In this document: piece after piece, positions 36,377 through 45,301 of the stretch
How the letters are laid out: each line of letters starts with the position of its first letter
How positions within the stretch are numbered: position 1 is the first letter of the stretch
Assembly: GCF_030698125.1 (NCBI RefSeq)
Contig: NZ_JAUYNV010000004.1
Coordinates: 181,522-245,521, forward strand
Direction of reading: 5' to 3'
Length of the DNA stretch: 64,000 nucleotides
DNA from: Methyloversatilis sp.
Lineage (GTDB): Bacteria; Pseudomonadota; Gammaproteobacteria; Burkholderiales; Rhodocyclaceae
Program-made: the position numbers and the translations under genes
Notes under the pieces: model-generated
The model's database searches: none
Told to the model about the DNA's origin: nothing
Seen by the model: only the letters and a program-made list of their open reading frames with translations

Positions 36377-37357
36377 GTGACCGCCGGCAGCACAGAAATT
36401 GATGTGGCAGCGCAGCGGCTGCGTGCCGGCGAACTGGTCGCCTTTCCGACCGAAACGGTTTATGGCCTGGGTGCCGACGCGCTCAACCCCGATGCCGTGC
36501 GCCGGATATTCGCAGCGAAGGGCCGGCCGGCTGATCATCCGCTTATTGTCCACCTGCCGGACACCGCCCAGCTGGTCGACTGGGCGCGCGACATCCCGCG
36601 CGAAGCGATCACGCTGGCTAATGCGTTCTGGCCCGGGCCGCTGACGCTGATCCTGAAACGCGACGCCGATGTACCTGACGAAGTCACCGGCGGGCAGGAC
36701 ACGGTCGGTCTGAGGGTTCCGGCGCATCCCGTCGCGCTGCAGTTGTTGCGTGCGTTCGGAAGCGGCGTGGCTGCGCCGTCGGCGAATCGCTACGGCCGCA
36801 TCAGCCCGACCACCGCCGCGCATGTCCGCGATGAATTCGGCGACGCGATCACCGTGCTGGACGGTGGCGCCTGCGAAATCGGCATCGAATCGACCATTCT
36901 CGATCTGTCGGGAGAGGCGCCGCGCATCCTGCGTCCGGGGGCGATATCGGCCGCACAGATCGAAGCGGTGATCGGTCGCCCGCTTGCGGACACGGCCGGG
37001 CAGGGCGCACCGCGCGCATCAGGCACGCTGGCGGCGCATTACGCGCCACGCACGCCGATGAAGAAAGTGGCCGGCGAACGCCTGCGCGATTTCCTGAACG
37101 CCTTTCGCCACAGCGGGCGCCGCTGTGCAGTGATCGCCCACTCTCAGCCGCCGCTGGCAGATTGTCCGCACCACTGGAGCATGCTGCCGGCTGATCCGGC
37201 GGGCTACGCGCGCGGCCTTTACGCCGCCTTGCGCGAAGCCGATGCCAGCGGTGGTGCGATGATCGTGATCGAGGAGACGCCGGAGGCCGGCCCCTGGTCG
37301 GCGGTGAACGACCGGCTCAAGCGCGCGCTGGCCGGGGCGGGCATCACGCCACTCTGA
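36377..37357 (+). CDS. L-threonylcarbamoyladenylate synthase (Sua5/YrdC)
   Basis: 326 residues: a YrdC domain (FPTETVYGLGADA, KGRPADHPLIVH, PSANRYGRISPT) plus a C-terminal Sua5 domain beginning after GTLAAHYAPRTP. It makes threonylcarbamoyl-AMP for the t6A37 modification of tRNA. The GTG start is 5 bp after purK. The 3' end overlaps the convergent lipoprotein gene by 14 bp. Confidence 0.93.
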   Translation: MTAGSTEIDVAAQRLRAGELVAFPTETVYGLGADALNPDAVRRIFAAKGRPADHPLIVHLPDTAQLVDWARDIPREAITLANAFWPGPLTLILKRDADVPDEVTGGQDTVGLRVPAHPVALQLLRAFGSGVAAPSANRYGRISPTTAAHVRDEFGDAITVLDGGACEIGIESTILDLSGEAPRILRPGAISAAQIEAVIGRPLADTAGQGAPRASGTLAAHYAPRTPMKKVAGERLRDFLNAFRHSGRRCAVIAHSQPPLADCPHHWSMLPADPAGYARGLYAALREADASGGAMIVIEETPEAGPWSAVNDRLKRALAGAGITPL

Positions 37358-38087
37358 ACGACGTCAGTTCCCAGACGATCCAGTCTTCGCGAAAGTAGGG
37401 CATGCGGGCGCGCATCTTCTGCAGGTACTGCCCGCGCCATTCGCGCTTCACCCAGCGTTTCACCTCCGGCGCGTACCACAGGTTTTCGACCCGCTCCGAG
37501 TGGCTGCGGAAGAAATCCGGGTGCTCGAACTTGATCAGCCGGCGCACGTTCAGCGCCTCGAACGTGCCTGCCGGCACCGTGACCGACTCGGTGCGCAGGG
37601 CGTCGATCTGCACATGCCAGCGCCTGGCGCGCGACTTCGGGTCATGCACCACCATCGACTGCCAGCTTTCGCGTGCGCCCGGCTCGAGCAGCGCGGGCAG
37701 CAGCGGCAGCGGCGGGTTGTACAGGTTGTCGTAGTCGTACACCGAATCGCGCGTGACGACCCATGGCGCATCGTATTCCTCGCGCTGATCGTGGCGCAGG
37801 CCGCTCAGCGGCTTGCCCTCGACTTCAAGCCGCAGCACCGGCGAAGCCCCTGCCTCGGCAATGTAGCGAATCTGCGCCTGGCGCTCGCGGTTGTAACCGT
37901 TGAGCTCGTCGTAAGCCCATTCATCGCCCGTTGCGATCGTCGATGCATCGTGATCGCCAACCTTCGAATACAGCCCGGCCGTCGCGCAGCCTGACAGCAG
38001 GGCCGGTACCGAGCCCGCCGCCAGCAGCGCGATGCCGTTGCGCATGAAAAGCCGGCGTTCCTGCCCGCGTGTTTCGTCCGATTCCAT
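37344..38087 (-). CDS. Predicted Tat-exported lipoprotein, DUF1838-like or unknown
   Basis: 247 residues from ATG 38087, chosen for GGAG 6 nt upstream (GTG 38102 is the alternative). The N-terminus has a twin-arginine ERRLFMRNG, a hydrophobic stretch and a lipobox LLSGC, so it should be an exported lipoprotein. The mature part has many aromatic residues (DNLYNPPLPLLPALLEPG, VENLWYAPEVKRWVKREW) and resembles proteins of unknown function that judge a sugar or lipid moiety; I do not recognise a catalytic motif. Confidence 0.75.
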   Translation of the reverse strand: MESDETRGQERRLFMRNGIALLAAGSVPALLSGCATAGLYSKVGDHDASTIATGDEWAYDELNGYNRERQAQIRYIAEAGASPVLRLEVEGKPLSGLRHDQREEYDAPWVVTRDSVYDYDNLYNPPLPLLPALLEPGARESWQSMVVHDPKSRARRWHVQIDALRTESVTVPAGTFEALNVRRLIKFEHPDFFRSHSERVENLWYAPEVKRWVKREWRGQYLQKMRARMPYFREDWIVWELTSFRVA

Positions 38088-38147
38088 CGTTTGCTCCGTC
38101 ACATTATTCCGTGCAGCAGTGCGACCGGTTTCTGCGTCGCACGTTCC

Positions 38148-38176
38148 TTCACAAGCCGCCTGCGGCGCACTATACT
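38148..38176 (+). promoter_or_regulatory. Sigma-70 promoter of tRNA-Ala
   Basis: TTCACA (38148-38153), a 17-bp spacer and TATACT (38171-38176). The predicted start near 38183 is about 5 bp before the tRNA. GC-rich bases follow the -10, as in stable-RNA promoters. Confidence 0.75.
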
Positions 38177-38187
38177 GCGCGCTCGTT

Positions 38188-38263
<76 letters not shown>

Positions 38264-38494
38264 AATTACAACACCGATGTTCCGCTACTGCCTCCCGTTC
38301 ACAGGTGTGATCAAAAGCGCACGTGTATGCTGTTGGTATTGGTCGAGCCTTAGACTGACTGAAATCTTCTCCCTCAAGTCCACATCGTGGTTAACGCCTA
38401 TGCCTCGCGCGCCGAGGCTGAAGCGCGGCAGTCGGTCATTCTGAATTCCGCCTCCGGACGTCAGCATTGACCGGCGGGAGCATATGGAGCGATC

Positions 38495-39490
38495 GTGAAA
38501 GTTCTTGTAACCGGTGCTGATGGATTCATCGGATCCCATCTCGTCGAAGCGCTGATTGCCAAGGGGTACGATGTCCGTGCGTTCGTGCTCTACAACTCGT
38601 TCAATTCGTGGGGTTGGCTTGACCAGTTGGCGCCGGATGTACGCGGCAAGCTTGACGTTTTTTGCGGCGACGTTCGTGACCCGAATGGCGTGCGAACAGC
38701 AATGAGGGACTGCGATGCGGTGCTGCACCTGGCCGCGTTAATTGCTATTCCATACTCGTATCATTCGCCTGATACCTACATCGACACCAATGTAAAAGGT
38801 ACGCTGAATGTGTTGCAAGCCGCCCGCGACGCGGGCGTTCAGCGGGTAATACACACTTCAACAAGTGAGGTTTACGGAACTGCGCGGTTCGTGCCGATTA
38901 CCGAAGCCCATCCGCTGCAGGGGCAGTCGCCGTACTCGGCATCGAAAATAGGTGCCGATCAGCTAGCGTATTCATTCTTTGCAGCCTTCGATCTGCCCGT
39001 TGTGATCGCGCGGCCGTTCAATACTTATGGGCCGCGTCAATCTGCCCGTGCAGTCATCCCAACCATCATTACGCAGATTGCGAGTGGTCAGCGCGAAATA
39101 CGGCTAGGTGCTGTTTCTCCGACGCGGGACTTCAATTTCGTCCGCGATACGGTTGCTGGTTTCATCGCCGCGCTCGAGAGCCATCGAGCCGTCGGAGAAG
39201 TGATTAATTTCGGCAGCAACTTCGAGATATCGGTGGGCGATACGGCGCGCCTGATTTCCGACGTGATGGGGCATGAGATTCGGATTGTATGTGACGACGA
39301 AAGGCTGCGTCCGATGAAATCAGAAGTGGAGCGGCTCTGGGCCGATAATTCGAAGGCGAGGGAATTGCTCGGCTGGTCGCCCTCATACGGAGGTCTGGAC
39401 GGTTTCCGACGTGGTTTAGCTGAAACTGCCGATTGGTTTGTGAATCCTGCCAACCTGGCTGCCTACAAGGCAGATAGGTACAACATCTGA
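38495..39490 (+). CDS. legB: Nucleotide-sugar 4,6-dehydratase (LegB-like SDR)
   Basis: 331 residues, extended SDR. The NAD motif is TGADGFIGSHL and the catalytic region HTSTSEVYGTA with YSASKIGADQLAYS (Tyr-x-x-x-Lys). In the legionaminic acid pathway LegB converts GDP-GlcNAc to the 4-keto-6-deoxy intermediate. It is first in the cluster and starts with GTG after GGAG. Its neighbours legC, legG, legI and legF make this role far more likely than a general UDP-sugar epimerase. Confidence 0.88.
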   Translation: MKVLVTGADGFIGSHLVEALIAKGYDVRAFVLYNSFNSWGWLDQLAPDVRGKLDVFCGDVRDPNGVRTAMRDCDAVLHLAALIAIPYSYHSPDTYIDTNVKGTLNVLQAARDAGVQRVIHTSTSEVYGTARFVPITEAHPLQGQSPYSASKIGADQLAYSFFAAFDLPVVIARPFNTYGPRQSARAVIPTIITQIASGQREIRLGAVSPTRDFNFVRDTVAGFIAALESHRAVGEVINFGSNFEISVGDTARLISDVMGHEIRIVCDDERLRPMKSEVERLWADNSKARELLGWSPSYGGLDGFRRGLAETADWFVNPANLAAYKADRYNI

Positions 39491-39491
39491 A

Positions 39492-40676
39492 ATGAAAGCC
39501 AGGAATAGTACGTTGGAGGGTTTTCTGTCTGGACTCAATCGTGTCCTAGGCAAGGCTGACACGATGATTTCACTGCATGAGCCCGAATTTCACGGTAATG
39601 AATGGACATACGTTAAGGAATGCATTGATACTGCTTGGGTCTCGTCGGTAGGGAAGTATGTTGACCAGTTTGAAACGAGCCTTGCTGCACTGACCGGCGC
39701 ACGCTTTGCCGTGGCGGTCGTAAATGGCACGGCCGCGCAGCATGTCGGTCTGCTGCTTGCCCGTGTGATGCCGGGGGATGAAGTCATCGTGCCAGCGCTG
39801 TCCTTTGTCGCGACCGCCAATGCGGTCTCCCATTGCGGAGCGGTACCGCATTTCGTCGATAGCTGCATGGACACGTTGGGTATGGATCCAGTTGCCTTGC
39901 AAGAACATCTTGAGGCGACGACAGAGCGTTCATCTGGGCAGTTGCGAAATGTGCGTACTGGGCGTCGCATCGCTGCGATCGTGCCGATGCATACCTTCGG
40001 GCACCCGGTGGATATGCCTGAGCTGATGGACGTTGCCGCGCGGTTCGGTTTGCCGATCGTCGAGGATGCGGCCGAGTCGCTCGGAAGCACCTTACACGGG
40101 CGCCACACCGGAACCTTTGGCTTGCTAGGTGCAATGAGCTTCAACGGAAACAAGATCATCACGACCGGCGGAGGCGGAGCCATCCTGACCGACGATCCTG
40201 TTCTGGCGAGTCATGCAAAACATCTGACAACCACAGCCAAAAAGCCACACCGTTGGGAGTTCTTCCACGATGAGATTGCATTCAATTATCGCTTGCCGAA
40301 TCTGAATGCTGCCCTCGGTTGCGCACAGCTTGAGCGCCTGCCAGACTTGTTGCGGCGCAAGCGGCTCCTCGCCGAACGCTACCGGGAGGCGTTCAGCCTT
40401 GCAAGCGGTATTCGGTTTGTCGGTGAACCGGACGGTGCGTGCAGCAATTACTGGTTGAACGCCATTCGTCTGGAAAGACCGGACATCAATGCTCGAGATG
40501 CCCTGCTAGCAGCCTCGAACGATGCCGGGTTTCAGTGTCGCCCTGCGTGGACGCTGCTGCATCGCTTGCCCATGTATTCCAGTTGCCCGCGTGCTGAACT
40601 GCCGGTCTCGGAAGCGCTTGAAGCCAGTCTGATCAATGTGCCGAGCAGCGCTAGGCTGGCCGGGCCAGACGCATGA
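39492..40676 (+). CDS. legC: PLP-dependent sugar aminotransferase (LegC-like, DegT/DnrJ/EryC1)
   Basis: 394 residues. The PLP lysine lies in SFNGNKIITTGGGGA, a hallmark of the LegC branch, with VEDAAESLGS and HTFGHPVD before it. It transfers an amino group from glutamate to C4 of the 4-keto sugar made by LegB. One base separates it from legB, and it overlaps legG by ATGA. Confidence 0.88.
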   Translation: MKARNSTLEGFLSGLNRVLGKADTMISLHEPEFHGNEWTYVKECIDTAWVSSVGKYVDQFETSLAALTGARFAVAVVNGTAAQHVGLLLARVMPGDEVIVPALSFVATANAVSHCGAVPHFVDSCMDTLGMDPVALQEHLEATTERSSGQLRNVRTGRRIAAIVPMHTFGHPVDMPELMDVAARFGLPIVEDAAESLGSTLHGRHTGTFGLLGAMSFNGNKIITTGGGGAILTDDPVLASHAKHLTTTAKKPHRWEFFHDEIAFNYRLPNLNAALGCAQLERLPDLLRRKRLLAERYREAFSLASGIRFVGEPDGACSNYWLNAIRLERPDINARDALLAASNDAGFQCRPAWTLLHRLPMYSSCPRAELPVSEALEASLINVPSSARLAGPDA

Positions 40677-41842
40677 AGACCCGTCGTCGGATATGCATTG
40701 TCACCGGCTCGCGCGCCGAATACGGCCTGATGTACTGGCTGATGAAGGAAATCGCTGCAGATGCGACGTTGCAGCTACAGGTGGTCGCGACCGGCATGCA
40801 TCTGTCACCCGAATTCGGCTTGACTTATCGGCAGATCGAAGCGGATGGTTTCACCATTGATGTTCGCGTCGACATGCTGCTGTCGGCGGACGACGAGGTC
40901 GCCATCACGAAATCTCTCGGGTTGGGCGTGATCGGTTTCGCGGACGCATTTGCTACGCTATCGCCGGATGTCGTCGTGGTCCTCGGTGATCGATTCGAAA
41001 TCCTTGCTGCAGCGCAGTCGGCAATGCTAGCGCGCATCCCGGTCGCGCACATCCACGGCGGAGAGACGTCGGAGGGTGCGTACGACGAGAGCATCCGACA
41101 CGCAATAACCAAAATGTCGCATCTACATTTTGTAGCAGCCGAGCCTTACCGCAAGCGCGTGATTCAACTCGGTGAAGCGCCGGAACGGGTTTTCAATGTC
41201 GGTGCGCCGGGCCTTGATCACTTGCGCCGGACGGACGTGATGTCGCGCGCCGAGCTTGAACAGTCGCTCGATATGACACTGAAGGGGCCACTTTTTCTCG
41301 TGACCTATCATCCGGCAACGCTGGGGAATGTTCTCCCCGAAATAGCGATGACTGAACTGTTGCGTGCGCTGCAGTCGTTTCCACAGGCTACAGTCGTGTT
41401 CACCTATCCAAATGCGGATACCGGTGGGCGAGCGTTGATCGGCTGCATCGACCGGTACGTTGCAGAACACCCAGCACGAGCACGTGCGTACGTGTCGCTC
41501 GGCCAGCCTCGTTATCTCGGCCTGATGCGCGAAGCGGACGTGGTCATTGGCAACTCATCCAGCGGTTTAATCGAAGCGCCGGCACTCCGCAGGGCAACGG
41601 TCAATATCGGCGATCGGCAAAAAGGGCGGCTCAAGGCCGCCTCTGTAATCGATGCGGACGAGCGCTGCAAAGACATCGTCGAGGCTATCCGTCGCGCACT
41701 ATCGAGCGACTTCCGCGCTGGACTCGACCAAGTGCGCCCGCTTTACGGTTGCGGCGGCGCGAGTGAAGCCATCGTTGCGCAGTTGAAGCAGCCACTACCG
41801 CCCGTGCAGAAGTCTTTTTTCGACCTCCAGCATGAGAGCTGA
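40673..41842 (+). CDS. legG: Hydrolysing nucleotide-sugar 2-epimerase (LegG/NeuC-like)
   Basis: 389 residues, GT-B-like epimerase fold. Key stretches are TGSRAEYGLMYWL near the N-terminus, LGDRFEILAAA, HIHGGETSEGAYDESIRHAITKMSHLHF cut into its known blocks, and the C-terminal GNSSSGLIEAP. It removes the nucleotide and inverts C2, giving 2,4-diacetamido-2,4,6-trideoxymannose, the substrate of LegI. It sits between legC and legI, as in known clusters. Confidence 0.9.
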   Translation: MKTRRRICIVTGSRAEYGLMYWLMKEIAADATLQLQVVATGMHLSPEFGLTYRQIEADGFTIDVRVDMLLSADDEVAITKSLGLGVIGFADAFATLSPDVVVVLGDRFEILAAAQSAMLARIPVAHIHGGETSEGAYDESIRHAITKMSHLHFVAAEPYRKRVIQLGEAPERVFNVGAPGLDHLRRTDVMSRAELEQSLDMTLKGPLFLVTYHPATLGNVLPEIAMTELLRALQSFPQATVVFTYPNADTGGRALIGCIDRYVAEHPARARAYVSLGQPRYLGLMREADVVIGNSSSGLIEAPALRRATVNIGDRQKGRLKAASVIDADERCKDIVEAIRRALSSDFRAGLDQVRPLYGCGGASEAIVAQLKQPLPPVQKSFFDLQHES

Positions 41843-41843
41843 C

Positions 41844-42911
41844 ATGAAAACGTTCGTCATTGCCGAGGCCGGTGTCAATCACAATGGCTGCATGGAAAAG
41901 GCAAAGCGCCTCATCGATGCCGCTGCGGACGCTGGTGCCGATGCGGTCAAATTCCAGACCTTCCGTACCGCTCATCTGGTCGCGCGTCACGCGCCGAAGG
42001 CGGCTTACCAGAAGCATACGACGGATCCTGACGAAAGCCAGTTCGACATGATCCGCAAACTTGAACTTGATGAAGCCAGCCACGAGGCGCTGATAGCACA
42101 CGCCATGTCGTGCGGCGTGGAGTTCCTTTCTACGCCGTTTGACACTCCCAGCCTGCACCTGCTTACTCGAAAATTTGGGATCTCAACGGTCAAACTGTCG
42201 TCCGGTGACATCACGAATGCGCCTTTTCTGCTTGATGTGGGGCGCGCCGCGAAGCGAATTATCATGTCGACCGGCATGAGCACGCTGGCCGATATCGAAG
42301 CTGCGCTCGGTGTGCTCGCCTTCGGTATCACGTGTCCTGCTGACGTGACGCCGGGGCGCGATGTCTTCGCGGCGGCGTTTGCGTCCGACGTCGGTCAGCA
42401 CGCGTTGCGCCATCAGGTTGCGCTCTTGCACTGCACAACCGAGTATCCGGCGCCTTTCGGCGAGGTGAATCTACGCGCGATGGATACGATGGCGAGTGCT
42501 TTCGGGCTGACAGTCGGCTATTCGGACCATACCCCGGGCATTCATGTCGCGATTGCAGCAGCGGCACGGGGAGCCGCGATCATTGAAAAGCACTTTACGC
42601 TTGACCGTACACTGCCCGGACCCGATCATCAGGCATCGCTTGAGCCCAGCGAACTCAAAGCCATGGTGGCAGCGATTCGCGACATCGAACTGGTGTTCGG
42701 TGACGGCGTAAAGCGCCCGACTGCTAGCGAGTCAAAAAATCGTGCCATCGCTCGCAAAAGTCTGGTTGCCGCCCGGGCGCTGGCTGCGGGCGAGGCGCTT
42801 GAACTTGCCTGCAAGCGTCCGGGCAGTGGCCTGTCGCCTTTTGATTTCTGGCACCTTTCAGGCAGGCCCGCTTTGCGTGACTACGCAGCGGATGAGGTGC
42901 TGGATGACTGA
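41844..42911 (+). CDS. legI: N,N'-diacetyllegionaminic acid synthase (LegI, NeuB family)
   Basis: 355 residues. All NeuB motifs are intact: AEAGVNHNG, DAVKFQTF, VKLSSGDITN, LLHCTTEYPAPF, VGYSDHTPG and IEKHFTLDRTLPGPDH, including both metal-binding histidines, followed by a C-terminal SAF/antifreeze-like domain. It condenses the trideoxy sugar with phosphoenolpyruvate to form the nonulosonic acid. ATG 41844 (MKTFVIAEAG) is the family start; an ATG 12 bp earlier is possible. A divergent relative is at 58948. Confidence 0.9.
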   Translation: MKTFVIAEAGVNHNGCMEKAKRLIDAAADAGADAVKFQTFRTAHLVARHAPKAAYQKHTTDPDESQFDMIRKLELDEASHEALIAHAMSCGVEFLSTPFDTPSLHLLTRKFGISTVKLSSGDITNAPFLLDVGRAAKRIIMSTGMSTLADIEAALGVLAFGITCPADVTPGRDVFAAAFASDVGQHALRHQVALLHCTTEYPAPFGEVNLRAMDTMASAFGLTVGYSDHTPGIHVAIAAAARGAAIIEKHFTLDRTLPGPDHQASLEPSELKAMVAAIRDIELVFGDGVKRPTASESKNRAIARKSLVAARALAAGEALELACKRPGSGLSPFDFWHLSGRPALRDYAADEVLDD

Positions 42912-43551
42912 TCGGCCCCTGGTGATCCTTGCTGCGGGAGGACACGGCAGTGTCTTGCTTGATGCCTTGCTGAGTGCTGGCCGGTTGGTGCGCGGCATCG
43001 CCGATCCGGGCCTAACCGTCGGCAGCACGGTGTTCGATGTGCCCGTGCTCGGTGATGACACGTGGGTCGCTGAAATAGAGCCATCGTCGGTGTCGCTCGT
43101 CAATGGCGCTGGCGTCGTGCCAGGCGCGCTGTTTCGCTACCGACTGTACAACGACTGGAAGCAGCGTGGTTTTCAATTCGCTCAAGTGGTGCACCCCTCG
43201 GCAGTCATCGGGCGAGGTGCTTTTTTGTCGGAAGGCAGTCAAGTGATGGCTGGTGCAACGTTGCAGTGTCGTATTTGCATCGGTGAGAACACTTTGATCA
43301 ACACGCGTGTGAGCGTTGATCACGACTGCATCATTGGCTCCCACGTGTTCGTCGGTCCGGGCGCGACGATCTGCGGTGAGGTTACGCTCGGCGCCCATGT
43401 GTTCATCGGAGCCGGCGCAGTCGTGCTGCCTGGAGTGAGCATTGGCGAAGGCGCCATTGTCGGTGCTGGCACCGTGGTCACGCGAGACGTGACAGCGGGT
43501 GCGCTGCTCAAAGGAGTTCCGGCAACCATCAGGCACGATCGTCACTCATGA
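42904..43551 (+). CDS. Sugar N/O-acetyltransferase (PglD/NeuD-like; probable LegH)
   Basis: 215 residues. An N-terminal Rossmann part (VILAAGGHGSVLLD) is followed by a left-handed beta-helix of hexapeptide repeats with ISVDHDCIIG-type and VFIGAGAVVLPGV segments, ending in KGVPA. This is the PglD/NeuD fold, using acetyl-CoA. Either it N-acetylates the 4-amino sugar (LegH step, otherwise missing in the cluster) or O-acetylates the finished sugar (NeuD). The pathway gap favours LegH. Overlaps legI by 8 bp. Confidence 0.8.
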   Translation: MTDRPLVILAAGGHGSVLLDALLSAGRLVRGIADPGLTVGSTVFDVPVLGDDTWVAEIEPSSVSLVNGAGVVPGALFRYRLYNDWKQRGFQFAQVVHPSAVIGRGAFLSEGSQVMAGATLQCRICIGENTLINTRVSVDHDCIIGSHVFVGPGATICGEVTLGAHVFIGAGAVVLPGVSIGEGAIVGAGTVVTRDVTAGALLKGVPATIRHDRHS

Positions 43552-44603
43552 AGCACTGGAAAAAGATCGTCATAAAGCCGGACACGTCACTGCGCGACGC
43601 CATTGCGTGCATCGACGGCTCAGGCTTGCAACTGGCGCTCGCGCTGGACGAAGCAGGTCGCCTGGTCGGTACGCTTAGTGATGGCGACGTACGCCGGGCC
43701 ATCCTGCGGGGTTGCGATCTGTCGGCACCGGTATCGGAGGTGATGAACCGCTGCCCGATCACTGCCCCTGAACACGCGTCGCACGCGGAATTGCTCGCGC
43801 TGATGCGTCGTAAGGTGCTGCACCACGTACCCATGGTCAATCACGAAAAACAGGTCGTTGACCTCGCCACCCTGGATACGCTGACGGGCGTTGCGGAGCT
43901 TCCGAATTGGGTAGTGCTGATGGCAGGCGGACTGGGCACCCGCCTGCGGCCGCTTACCGAAAGCTGTCCCAAGCCCATGCTGCAGGTCGGCGGCAAGCCG
44001 ATACTCGAGAGCATTCTCGAAAGCTTTGCCGAACAGGGCTTCCGCAAGATTTTCCTGTCGGTGAATTATCTCGCCGATGCCATCAGTGACTATTTCGGCA
44101 ACGGCAGTCGTCATGGCGTGGAAATTCATTATCTTCATGAGGACAAGCGCCTCGGCACGGCCGGCGCCTTGTCGTTGCTGCCGGAGCAGCCGAACGATCC
44201 GATTGTCGTGATGAACGGCGATCTGCTGACGCGTGTTCGGTTCGATCACATGCTGCGCTTTCATGAAGAGCGTGATGCGGCGGCAACCATGGCGGTGCGC
44301 GAGTACGATTTTCAGGTGCCGTACGGAGTCGTGCGCATGGACGGCGCCGATATCGTGTCCATCGACGAAAAGCCGGTGCATCGCTTCTTCGTCAACGCCG
44401 GAATCTACACACTGTCGCCGGAAGCGCTGTCGCATGTCGCTGGCAATACTTTTTTCGATATGCCGACCTTATTCGAGAAGCTGCTGGACAGTGGCCGGCG
44501 GACATCAGCCTATCCGTTGCGTGAGTACTGGCTCGACGTCGGACGCCTCGAAGAACTGGAACGTGCGCAGAGCGAATGGCCTCACGGCGGAGCTGCCGGG
44601 TGA
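43548..44603 (+). CDS. ptmE: CBS-domain sugar-1-phosphate guanylyltransferase (PtmE-like)
   Basis: 351 residues: two CBS motifs (residues about 5-120, with SDGDVRRAIL) joined to a nucleotidyltransferase domain whose signature is VLMAGGLGTRLRPLTE. In Campylobacter PtmE makes GDP-GlcNAc for the legionaminic pathway, which explains why LegB there works on a GDP sugar. Same architecture and place here. It overlaps both neighbours. Confidence 0.85.
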   Translation: MKHWKKIVIKPDTSLRDAIACIDGSGLQLALALDEAGRLVGTLSDGDVRRAILRGCDLSAPVSEVMNRCPITAPEHASHAELLALMRRKVLHHVPMVNHEKQVVDLATLDTLTGVAELPNWVVLMAGGLGTRLRPLTESCPKPMLQVGGKPILESILESFAEQGFRKIFLSVNYLADAISDYFGNGSRHGVEIHYLHEDKRLGTAGALSLLPEQPNDPIVVMNGDLLTRVRFDHMLRFHEERDAAATMAVREYDFQVPYGVVRMDGADIVSIDEKPVHRFFVNAGIYTLSPEALSHVAGNTFFDMPTLFEKLLDSGRRTSAYPLREYWLDVGRLEELERAQSEWPHGGAAG

Positions 44604-45301
44604 TCGACGGCGCTACTGTGCTTGCAATCATTCCGGCGCGTGGCGGCTCGAAAGGCGTACCCGGCAAGAACATTCGTCGAGCCGGCGGCAAGCCGCTCAT
44701 CGCATGGACCATCGAGGCAGCCAGCGCTTCGTCCCTGATTGATCGCGTCGTGCTGTCGTCAGATGATGAAAAAATCATCAATGTGGCACGGGCGCATGGC
44801 TGCGAAGTACCTTTCGTCCGCGATCTGGCACTTGCCGGCGACGACACGCCGGCGATCGATGTGGTGGTCGATGTGCTCGACCGCTGCGGAGACCCGACGT
44901 GGGTGGTGCTACTTCAGCCCACCTCGCCGCTGCGTACGGCTGCGGACATCGATGGAGCAATCCGTCTCTGTGTCGCGCGCGAAGCGTTTTCGTGCGTTTC
45001 GGTCTGTGCGGTGCAGCAGTCACCGTACTGGATGTTCCAACTCAGCGACGACCACCGTCTGCTGCCCCTGTTCCCTGAGGCCGCTATCACACGACGGCAG
45101 GATCTGCCTGAAGTTCATGCGCTGAACGGCGCTGTCTATGTCGCCAGAGCCGACTGGTTGCGACAGGAACGCCGGTTTGTCGCGTCGGGCACCATCGGCT
45201 ACGAAATGCCGCTCGAGCGATCGCTCGATATCGATACCGAAAGCGATTTTATGCACTTAAAATACTTACTGGGAGACATCAAGCATGTTCCGCTACCCTA
45301 A
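44600..45301 (+). CDS. legF: CMP-legionaminic acid synthetase (LegF/NeuA-like)
   Basis: 233 residues from GTG 44600 (GGAG before it). It has the cytidylyltransferase signature IIPARGGSKGVPGKN, then LQPTSPLRTAADID and a C-terminal DIDTESDF. It activates the nonulosonic acid with CTP, the donor for the glycosyltransferases downstream. It overlaps ptmE by 4 bp and the next gene by 17 bp. Confidence 0.88.
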   Translation: MIDGATVLAIIPARGGSKGVPGKNIRRAGGKPLIAWTIEAASASSLIDRVVLSSDDEKIINVARAHGCEVPFVRDLALAGDDTPAIDVVVDVLDRCGDPTWVVLLQPTSPLRTAADIDGAIRLCVAREAFSCVSVCAVQQSPYWMFQLSDDHRLLPLFPEAAITRRQDLPEVHALNGAVYVARADWLRQERRFVASGTIGYEMPLERSLDIDTESDFMHLKYLLGDIKHVPLP